Shown in pieces: positions 41,771-41,802 of a stretch of 41,802 bases of DNA. The notes under the pieces are model-generated. The model did no database searches. It was not told the DNA's origin and saw nothing but the letters and a program-made list of their open reading frames with translations. This stretch comes from Baffinella frigidus (taxonomy: Eukaryota; Cryptophyceae; Cryptomonadales; Baffinellaceae): contig MU646317.1 of the NCBI GenBank assembly GCA_026770585.1, forward strand, positions 521,964 to 563,765, read 5' to 3'. Position 1 is the stretch's first letter. Each line of letters opens with the position of its first letter. The translations under genes were made by a program, and so were the position numbers.

Positions 41771-41802
41771 ACCTTCAACCCTCAACCCTCAACCCTCAAC
41801 CC
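16792..41802 (+). CDS. CFAP47: CFAP47-like ciliary central-apparatus protein (48 exons, runs off right edge)
   Basis: Forty-eight exons from the ATG at 16792 to 41710 read as one protein of about 1,520 residues so far, with GT-AG introns whose phases match at nearly every junction. The product is a series of MSP/ASH-like immunoglobulin-type domains marked by motifs such as VMQFGTVFVGET, NDGPEPTQF, FKIRPATGRLLPHQSMELVV and SVDFGPLAAGSS. The order FIPKTDGTYKCSL, SLGFDRREVLFPTAPVG, YDNLSVRHQLPPDSASLP, VGTTDASILTTF and then VGFVLDWANRS...FPEDFVEQRGK is the C-proximal layout of CFAP47 rather than HYDIN. CFAP47 is a protein of the axonemal central apparatus needed for flagellar motility. Upstream the frame stays open to 16693, but 16792 is the first ATG. 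The gene continues past the window. Confidence 0.8.
17270..17870 (+). repeat. CCCTAAA-like filler in CFAP47 introns 1-2
   Basis: C-rich heptamers in sense orientation. The phrase gagcc... gtcttcgacgggtagccccct from the exon 1 end recurs at 17505-17532, an exon-edge copy with its donor. Confidence 0.8.
17968..18245 (+). mobile_element. Two adjacent TAGCTCTGYCTCA-family elements in CFAP47 intron 3
   Basis: Copy 1 (17969-18096) starts tagctctgcctcagtgaacc and ends ggctgaggcagagcta. Copy 2 (18104-18243) starts tagctctgtctcagtctatc and ends aagtgaggcagaacactag. They are separated by about 8 bp and copy 1 starts 10 bp after the exon 3 donor. Copy 2 is the better match to the family. Confidence 0.8.
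18660..19420 (+). repeat. Intron 5: mixed-polarity telomere-like DNA and an exon 5 copy
   Basis: 18842-18905 is a decayed copy of exon 5 with a donor (ttcacgccggagctgggaat ... caccggcaag|gtgcag). Around it, 18670-19060 has G-rich heptamers on plus, opposite to most CFAP47 introns; 19115-19415 switches to C-rich. Confidence 0.75.
19423..22766 (+). CDS. CFAP47: CFAP47-like exons 6-10: second MSP-like domain
   Basis: Exons 19423-19492, 20181-20230, 21119-21202, 21616-21692 and 22652-22766. They encode VIGTVIDMSANVVRQQLEIV, EVMQFGTVFVGETRTQQ, CMVVNDGPEPTQFHIQVP, VWTVTPPQGILAPLEQRLL and LIAVSRGFQAQSAHRSTEDH. The order (FG.VFVGE, N.GPEPTQF, TPPQGILAP) is a standard MSP-like strand order. Phases are 1, 0, 0 and 2. 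Several exons have near-identical partial copies nearby, so exon choice (especially 9 and 10) could differ in the real transcript. Confidence 0.7.
19493..20180 (+). repeat. Intron 6: exon 6 copy and TAGCTCTG-family element
   Basis: 19707-19752 repeats the 3' half of exon 6 (aaacgtggtgctccagcagc, tccaaatcgtctcggcggaa) but with the donor changed to tgtcc. A TAGCTCTGYCTCA-family element lies at 19824-19960. A piece of the second subfamily (gggctcctcatgaaatacat) is at 20023-20042. Confidence 0.7.
20231..21118 (+). repeat. Intron 7: G-rich heptamers, exon 7 and 8 copies, dispersed repeats
   Basis: 20240-20430 is mainly TTTAGGG on plus, including two copies of a ggacnggggg.ttcaggtttt phrase. The edge of exon 7 recurs at 20449-20465 (actcagcaggtgcacac). 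20634-20690 copies exon 8 (gatggaccggagccgacgca, cttcaacattcaagtgccca) with its own cgccag acceptor. 20705-20868 is the gcctaaaatagcatataaac repeat also seen at 11608-11745. A hairpin (cgaagcccaccg/cggtgggcttcg) is at 20900-20940. Confidence 0.65.
21203..22651 (+). pseudogene. Introns 8-9: repeated truncated copies of exons 9 and 10
   Basis: The 3' end of exon 9 (gagcagcgattgctcacctg, cgtcttccatcct) recurs at 21784-21823 and 21906-21945, each with a gtacgcc-type donor. The 5' part of exon 10 (gcaggctgatcgcggtctcg followed by gcttccaagcgcag) recurs at 22088-22135 and 22430-22468, each with a cag acceptor; a partial 3' copy of exon 10 is at 22570-22612. Filler is CCCGAAA/CCGGATC-type and CCCTAAA-type repeats. 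Confidence 0.8.
22767..23775 (+). pseudogene. Intron 10: copies of exon 10 end and exon 11 start, plus a 61-bp tandem repeat
   Basis: The 3' half of exon 10 recurs at 22912-22999 (with an expanded GGT run) and 23205-23275, both ending in an intact gcccag|gt or gcacag|gt donor. The start of exon 11 (cag|GTGAAGYKGACAGGGCG) recurs at 23396-23428 and 23601-23627. A 61-bp unit (cttaagggtgtaatttgctg, tcttaggcttgtccgtagcc, tcacaatggcataca) is tandem at 23066-23187, bounded by tgctatctta and taagatagca inverted ends; a diverged copy is at 22845-22905. Confidence 0.8.
23776..24324 (+). CDS. CFAP47: CFAP47-like exons 11-12: MSP-like domain
   Basis: Exon 11 (23776-23844) encodes VKLTGRAAYPKVSLAHHSLE and FIK. 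Exon 12 (24106-24324, 73 codons) encodes ESIELSTTIKNSHEDLPVTF, FKIRPATGRLLPHQSMELVV, SFAPNQLGTHKCTFKAILAG and GGQ. The FG/VGE-type strand expected between them is missing, so a small exon at 23845-24105 may be unrecognised, although the two join in phase 0. Confidence 0.75.
23845..24105 (+). repeat. Intron 11: CCCTAAA/CCCCAAA filler
   Basis: C-rich heptamers, mostly CCCCAAA/CCCCAGA. Runs end about 25 bp before the exon 12 acceptor. A missed small exon is possible. Confidence 0.7.
24325..25032 (+). repeat. Introns 12-13: heptamers, AT-rich GTGTAGTAAA repeats, exon 13 copy
   Basis: Heptamers include a pure CCCCTAA run at 24897-24965. 24695-24788 is AT-rich with about six copies of gatttgtgtagtaa. 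It is followed at 24789-24828 by a copy of exon 13's 3' half with a donor (atgatgctcggagtgatggg, catctgcgactgcgag|gt). Confidence 0.8.
24614..27072 (+). CDS. CFAP47: CFAP47-like exons 13-19: linker region
   Basis: Exons 24614-24667, 25033-25101, 25276-25359, 25497-25565, 26289-26448, 26746-26837 and 27001-27072. They encode a charged, non-MSP linker: GHSIGEMMLGVMGICDRE, TEETFKPTMTFQ, QWQLEAQKKMPPEKFTRDKH, DYTFGPDKFEEKAANKQ, VYVDMIRQRHAQRNADMSIK, LPVKGISKGQALREPWLALP and SRVMDENRLIRRKLK. Phases are 0, 0, 0, 0, 1 and 0. Decayed copies of exons 13, 16, 17, 18 and 19 lie in adjacent introns. The copy of exon 18 at 26656-26704 contains a stop. Confidence 0.72.
25566..26288 (+). pseudogene. Intron 16: copies of exons 16 and 17, with a TAGCTCTG-family element
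   Basis: The 3' end of exon 16 recurs at 25683-25714 and 25870-25912 (both end aacaag or aataaa, then cag|gt). A clean TAGCTCTGYCTCA-family element (25728-25864) sits between them. The start of exon 17 (ggcag|GTACGT...ATGATC) recurs at 26063-26092 and 26164-26195. Confidence 0.8.
26449..27000 (+). repeat. Introns 17-18: CCCTAAT/CCCGAAA filler and an exon 18 copy
   Basis: 26656-26704 copies the start of exon 18 with its acceptor (cag|GCCTGCCGGTGAAGGGAA) but runs into a stop (gaaccgtga). Filler is dominated by CCCGAAA and CCCTAAT variants. Confidence 0.75.
27073..27698 (+). repeat. Intron 19: TAGCTCTG-family element, exon 19 and 20 copies
   Basis: A TAGCTCTGYCTCA-family element truncated on its right (27086-27200) is joined directly to a copy of exon 19 (27201-27256, aagccgcgatcaagggtcat ... 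cgcaagctcaag|gt). A copy of exon 20's start is at 27607-27645 (gagcgttccaacgcgcggga). Between lies 27300-27520, with repeated gttgac/gtcaact phrases, and an AACCCC array at 27555-27600. Confidence 0.75.
27699..29239 (+). CDS. CFAP47: CFAP47-like exons 20-22: MSP-like domain
   Basis: Exons 27699-27815, 28471-28581 and 29129-29239, all phase 0. They encode CGSIMRPEQILAISTHPSNM, EFGSVCIQ, ADTSKSFTISNDSQQHVRVQ, VLPPGATAGFDITLYLESKA and RFAYIINGHHRYE, again the MSP-like order (FGSVCI, F.ISND, PPGATAGFD, RFAYIINGHH). Confidence 0.8.
27816..28470 (+). repeat. Intron 20: three exon 20 copies and a diverged TAGCTCTG-family element
   Basis: The 3' end of exon 20 (cgtcgaacatggagttcggc, tcagtctgcatcaag|gt) recurs at 27886-27925, 28147-28210 and, as gcatccag|gt only, at 28289-28300. 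A mid-exon piece is at 28055-28085 (ggaaggagtgcgggtcgatc). The element at 27925-28050 has the family's two TGTCAACTTG blocks but lost ends. Heptamers fill the rest. Confidence 0.75.
28582..29128 (+). repeat. Intron 21: G-rich heptamers, exon 21 copies, then AAACACC filler
   Basis: 28587-28770 is G-rich on plus (opposite to most of this gene). It leads into a copy of exon 21's 3' half at 28772-28845 (cagcagcacatccgggtgaa ... ggaggcccag) and a shorter one at 28930-28956. After that the filler is C-rich (CCAAACA). Confidence 0.75.
29240..29740 (+). repeat. Intron 22: TACATGTATTGTATAG repeats, exon 22 copy, N gap, CT run
   Basis: 29262-29340 and 29625-29672 carry about 20-bp repeats (tgtattgtatagtctataca) also found at 38247-38400. 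29341-29375 copies the end of exon 22 (catttatcaacagccacaac, cgctacgag). A (CT)n run is at 29696-29727. A hairpin (gatttgtaccggaggt/acctgtggtacaaatc) is at 29522-29570. Confidence 0.7.
29415..29513. other. Assembly gap of 99 N
   Basis: Run of N inside intron 22. Apparent reading frames across it are meaningless. Confidence 0.99.
29741..30791 (+). CDS. CFAP47: CFAP47-like exons 23-25: MSP-like domain
   Basis: Exons 29741-29830, 29968-30075 and 30678-30791, all phase 0. They encode VPVKAQAVPVMLSLSKATMS, FFFPEHSLEQ, VVTDTVHLLNPGNTHAEFKI, FKAFPASGTVE, NAAEEISIRYNPGASSAREE and GGAPLELTCK. The acceptor of exon 23 follows a CT microsatellite that makes an unusually long pyrimidine tract. Confidence 0.8.
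30076..30677 (+). pseudogene. Intron 24: two copies of exon 24
   Basis: 30183-30255 and 30383-30438 copy the 3' half of exon 24 (catgcggagttcaagatcgt ... gcctcgggaaccgtcgag|gt). Both keep the frame and the donor. The intervening DNA has few heptamers, which start again at 30577. Confidence 0.8.
30792..31257 (+). repeat. Intron 25: CCCGAAA array, CCCTCAGATC triplicate
   Basis: 30800-30832 is a CCCGAAA array. 30905-30922 copies the end of exon 25 with donor (gcgcacgtgcaag|gtaacg). A 36-38 bp unit (gtaacg..cgcaaaccctcaga followed by tctgacgcc) occurs three times at 30920-31030. Confidence 0.7.
31258..32119 (+). CDS. CFAP47: CFAP47-like exons 26-28: MSP-like domain
   Basis: Exons 31258-31420, 31679-31758 and 32039-32119, phases 1 and 0. 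They encode EVVLASKSRSVDFGPLAAGS, KAAAVFYVDQDELRVKCPG, LSVLPEKGMVFPGAGSQLVF, ALKIDSSIVVHVRGGKALKL and VVKADFI. Heptamers start within about 20 bp of the exon 26 donor. Confidence 0.8.
31421..32038 (+). repeat. Introns 26-27: CCCTACA and CCCGAAA filler
   Basis: 31428-31500 is an almost pure CCCTACA array. 31553-31572 copies the end of exon 26 (gcgtcaagtgccccg) with a degraded donor. Later filler is CCCGAAA/CCCGAAT. Confidence 0.8.
32120..32521 (+). repeat. Intron 28: four tandem GAGTTTGTGCTTTTATGGGC units
   Basis: 32315-32490 holds a 55-60 bp unit (gagtttgtgcttttatgggc, ctccactaaacaccctc) in about four tandem copies, a minisatellite not related to the heptamer. Confidence 0.8.
32522..34954 (+). 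CDS. CFAP47: CFAP47-like exons 29-35: MSP-like domain, one unresolved junction
   Basis: Exons 32522-32587, 32760-32821, 33365-33398, 33615 to about 33690, 34242-34300, 34522-34545 and 34865-34954. They encode VPDVSVQNDEIDFGPTYLGA, VRDLVVVNASSIPAILTLDL, KHPEFSARIPP, an acidic DLEVEEEESLSALSSLRPK, KGIDPDEELEASGPSLKFK, AKIVEIIE and VPASGQAQIEFIYAPVSINP. Exon 32's donor is uncertain: gtcctt at 33691 gives phase 2 and does not fit exon 33, which begins in phase 1. A diverged second copy of exon 32 lies at 33920-33985. Exon 34 is only 24 nt. Confidence 0.65.
32588..33364 (+). repeat. Introns 29-30: heptamers and a CCACACAGCGG-TIR element
   Basis: The exon 29 donor side (tcggtgcgagacctctctg) matches the exon 30 acceptor side (aaggtgcgggatctggtgg), a direct repeat across the intron. 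32985-33040 is CCCTAAA. The element at 33108-33270 is listed separately. Confidence 0.75.
33108..33270 (+). mobile_element. CCACACAGCGG-TIR element, copy 1
   Basis: The left end cacacagcgggctacgaagg and right end cccttggatgtccgctgtgt are inverted repeats. The interior carries cgccgagatcccgagttccc, gttacc, gtaggaacccccctatgtcc and ctacgggttgcctactgtag. About 160 bp with no coding capacity, a MITE-like structure. Confidence 0.8.
33399..33614 (+). repeat. Intron 31: CCCTAAA and AACCACA filler
   Basis: A pure CCCTAAA run at 33425-33455, followed by an AACCACAAACCACA-type array at 33525-33612 ending at the exon 32 acceptor. Confidence 0.8.
33691..34241 (+). pseudogene. Exon 32 copy and CCCTAAA filler
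   Basis: 33918-33985 copies exon 32 (gaggtcgaggaggaggaaag, cctctcctcgatgcgctcga, aaggcacgc). 33809-33852 (gcaggctttagggttcagag, gttgtgcctgggaaggg) and 33980-34020 are a direct duplication bracketing that copy. Heptamers fill 34075-34235. Confidence 0.7.
34313..34473 (-). mobile_element. CCACACAGCGG-TIR element, copy 2 (inverted)
   Basis: Starts ccacacagcggacatccaag and ends gtagcccgctgtgtgg. Its interior is the reverse complement of copy 1 (ctacggtaggcaaaccgtag, gggttcctacggatcaggta). It lies 1.2 kb away in the next introns, in opposite orientation. Confidence 0.85.
34557..34694 (+). mobile_element. TAGCTCTG-family element, diverged
   Basis: cagctcggctgcgg at the left; the interior shows tgattgggtgaggccgggct, tcaaaattgacggattcgcc and ggatgtcaactttagaatag. 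It starts 11 bp after the exon 34 donor. Confidence 0.7.
34695..34864 (+). other. End of intron 34, with a short exon 35 acceptor copy
   Basis: ttcaggttcccgggaaccgc at 34783-34802 copies the exon 35 acceptor edge (ttcag|gttcccgcgagt). Confidence 0.5.
34955..35466 (+). repeat. Intron 35: (TTAGTTAC)n array and exon 35/36 copies
   Basis: 34972-35040 is an array of TTAGTTAC/TTAGTTCG octamers. 35128-35185 copies exon 35's 3' half with donor (gcccgtctccatcaaccccc ... ctcctccag|gt). The start of exon 36 recurs at 35261-35290 and 35344-35390. Confidence 0.85.
35467..37098 (+). CDS. CFAP47: CFAP47-like exons 36-38: MSP-like domain
   Basis: Exons 35467-35686, 36478-36553 and 36998-37098, phases 1 and 2. 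They encode GMPPSAAKQLRRAVIAEGDK, RLLLSSLVVDFEKKVVINDQ, YSMEVTLTNCDDMKVHVDAS, APLFRMDNCSQELDVGAACN, IKIWFIPKTDGTYKCSLCVF and HPYFDVDVIGSG. Partial copies of all three exons lie within a few hundred bases. Confidence 0.8.
35687..36477 (+). pseudogene. Intron 36: exon 36 and 37 copies, GTGTAAAGCGACTYGAGAGG triplicate
   Basis: 35980-36026 and 36117-36160 copy exon 36's end (atgcctcgctccgcggcagg, gactctgaag|gt). The unit ccttgagtgtaaagcgactc followed by gagaggttt occurs four times (35848, 35953, 36088, 36193). 36291-36340 copies exon 37's start with acceptor and reads intact for 16 codons. Confidence 0.75.
36554..36997 (+). repeat. Intron 37: CCCTAAA filler and an exon 38 copy
   Basis: 36844-36893 copies the start of exon 38 (ccgaagacggacggaacgta, caagtgttctctctgc). 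Heptamers are C-rich to 36840 and G-rich (TGTGGGG) at 36906-36960. Confidence 0.75.
37099..37594 (+). pseudogene. Intron 38: long exon 38 copy, G-rich heptamers
   Basis: 37301-37388 copies about 85 bp of exon 38 nearly unchanged (tacaagtgctcgctgtgcgt ... cgacgtcatcggatctg|gtgccc), with an open frame and donor. 37105-37295 is TTTCGGG/TTTAGGG on plus. ggcaggcatatatccctccc (37501) copies the exon 39 acceptor edge. Confidence 0.75.
37595..39615 (+). CDS. CFAP47: CFAP47-like exons 39-43: most diagnostic region
   Basis: Exons 37595-37694, 38447-38551, 38867-38966, 39310-39395 and 39552-39615, phases 2, 2, 0 and 2. They encode GVYPSLGFDRREVLFPTAPV, TFWLLNHG, YDNLSVRHQLPPDSASLPIS, INFPLGTMIGIVKKR, IPVEVTFSAKKAMSFYAHLD, VGTTDASILTTFPFMTIHKD and KPTTLQQRQALLDPVLSPEG. 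The FDRREV...P.VPVG / YDNL...LP / FP.G..IG / F.SKK.MSF order is what singles out CFAP47 among MSP-rich ciliary proteins. Confidence 0.8.
37695..38446 (+). repeat. Intron 39: exon 39/40 copies and TACAATACATGTACAG array
   Basis: The end of exon 39 (cttctcaaccacgg|gt) recurs at 37834-37850 and 37962-38003. The start of exon 40 (tacgacaacctgagcgtgcg, gcaccag) recurs at 38183-38210. 38247-38400 is a minisatellite of about 21 bp (tacagtctatacaatacatg) related to 29262-29340. Confidence 0.8.
38552..38866 (+). other. Intron 40: AT-rich, few heptamers
   Basis: Contains a TTATTATTA run followed by a GGGTATT triple (38605-38632), a short TTTAGGG piece at 38710, and an AT-rich tail with aacaac/agtaacaa. 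No gene seen. Confidence 0.5.
38967..39309 (+). repeat. Intron 41: ACTACCCGAAA-type filler
   Basis: A longer composite unit (aactacccgaaac) repeats across 39000-39260, an 11-13 bp relative of the CCCGAAA heptamer. Confidence 0.8.
39616..40302 (+). repeat. Introns 43-45: heptamers of both polarities
   Basis: 39630-39715 is G-rich on plus; 39745-39825, 39880-39990 and 40185-40300 are C-rich. 39881-39922 is pure CCCTAAA starting 11 bp after the exon 44 donor. Confidence 0.8.
39829..41710 (+). CDS. CFAP47: CFAP47-like exons 44-48: calponin-homology-like region, continues off edge
   Basis: Exons 39829-39870, 40090-40152 (start uncertain), 40303-40377, 40977-41039 and 41631-41710. They encode VMLDEAANATVGGK, MSAAQLSINSEFICECAILS, SRSVGFVLDWANRSIFRQAV, DFVEQRGKHICDVVESATGK and VPGQKTRLSNNRKEEAQQAL. 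The VLDW.N.S...AV..FPEDF..QRGKHI.D.VE..TGK pattern corresponds to the calponin-homology-like segment of CFAP47. The last donor found (CTCAG|gttgcg, phase 2) leads out of the window. Confidence 0.72.
40378..40976 (+). pseudogene. Intron 46: exon 46 and 47 copies with filler
   Basis: 40502-40556 copies 54 bp of exon 46 (gactgggccaaccgctcgat ... ttcccgag|gt) with donor. 40853-40898 copies the start of exon 47 with acceptor (gcaggatatcgtggagcaac, gtgggaagcacatctgcgac) and then runs into tta/tag stops. Confidence 0.8.
41040..41630 (+). pseudogene. Intron 47: repeated exon 47 and 48 edges
   Basis: The end of exon 47 (tctgccaccgggaaaacg|gtctcg) recurs at 41141-41167 and 41232-41256, and a weaker copy is at 41366-41412. 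gtgaccgggcagaag (41516-41530) copies the start of exon 48 with its cag acceptor. ggtcgagagcgctgagg is duplicated at 41218 and 41309. Heptamers switch polarity at about 41335. Confidence 0.8.
41711..41802 (+). repeat. Pure CCCTCAA array at the window edge
   Basis: About eleven tandem CCCTCAA units start some 15 bp after the exon 48 donor and run to the end. Confidence 0.95.

Noticed and set aside
1-41802. tRNA, rRNA, retroelement or transposase genes
   Set aside because: I looked for cloverleaf cores, rRNA-like blocks and reverse transcriptase or transposase motifs and saw none. A covariance-model scan could still find a short RNA.

Overview
The window looks like nuclear DNA of a flagellated eukaryotic microalga. 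The coding pieces are short, GC-rich exons joined by GT-AG introns. The introns and spacers are packed with the plant/algal-type telomeric heptamer TTTAGGG/CCCTAAA and its variants. Two recognisable genes encode ciliary proteins, so the organism builds motile flagella. A prasinophyte green alga (for example something like Cymbomonas) is my best guess, but other TTTAGGG-telomere protists such as dinoflagellates or chromerids are not excluded. Nothing points to a prokaryote, and no tRNA, rRNA or CRISPR was seen.

Layout. (1) 91-1545, plus strand: a three-exon piece of a RING-type zinc-finger gene; its 3' end was not found. (2) About 1.7-8.0 kb: repeat-rich DNA with minisatellites, telomere-like arrays, palindromic and TIR elements, and at most one weak candidate exon. 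(3) About 8.0-16.5 kb, minus strand: a CCDC81-like gene with two HU-type domains followed by a coiled coil. Nine exons were found by reading frame, splice edges and matching phases, and its introns are the G-rich arrays seen on the plus strand. (4) 16522-16791: a 270-bp divergent promoter region. (5) 16792 to beyond the right edge, plus strand: a large gene most like CFAP47, a ciliary central-apparatus protein with many MSP/ASH-like domains. I resolve 48 exons totalling about 4.6 kb of coding sequence (about 1,520 residues) over 25 kb. Exon phases agree across nearly all junctions; one junction (exon 32/33) is unresolved and a small exon may be missing between exons 11 and 12. A 99-base N gap lies in an intron.

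The two ciliary genes sit head to head and could share a promoter. The unusual feature is the intron architecture. Most CFAP47 introns hold telomere-like heptamers, mostly with the C-rich strand in the sense direction. Many also carry truncated, decayed copies of the edge of a neighbouring exon, often with the splice site still attached. A short element family of about 120-150 bp with TAGCTCTGYCTCA inverted ends recurs in introns of both ciliary genes and in the spacer; one copy starts at a splice donor. Together these suggest introns that grow by local duplication between telomere-like tracts and by insertion of introner-like or MITE-like elements.
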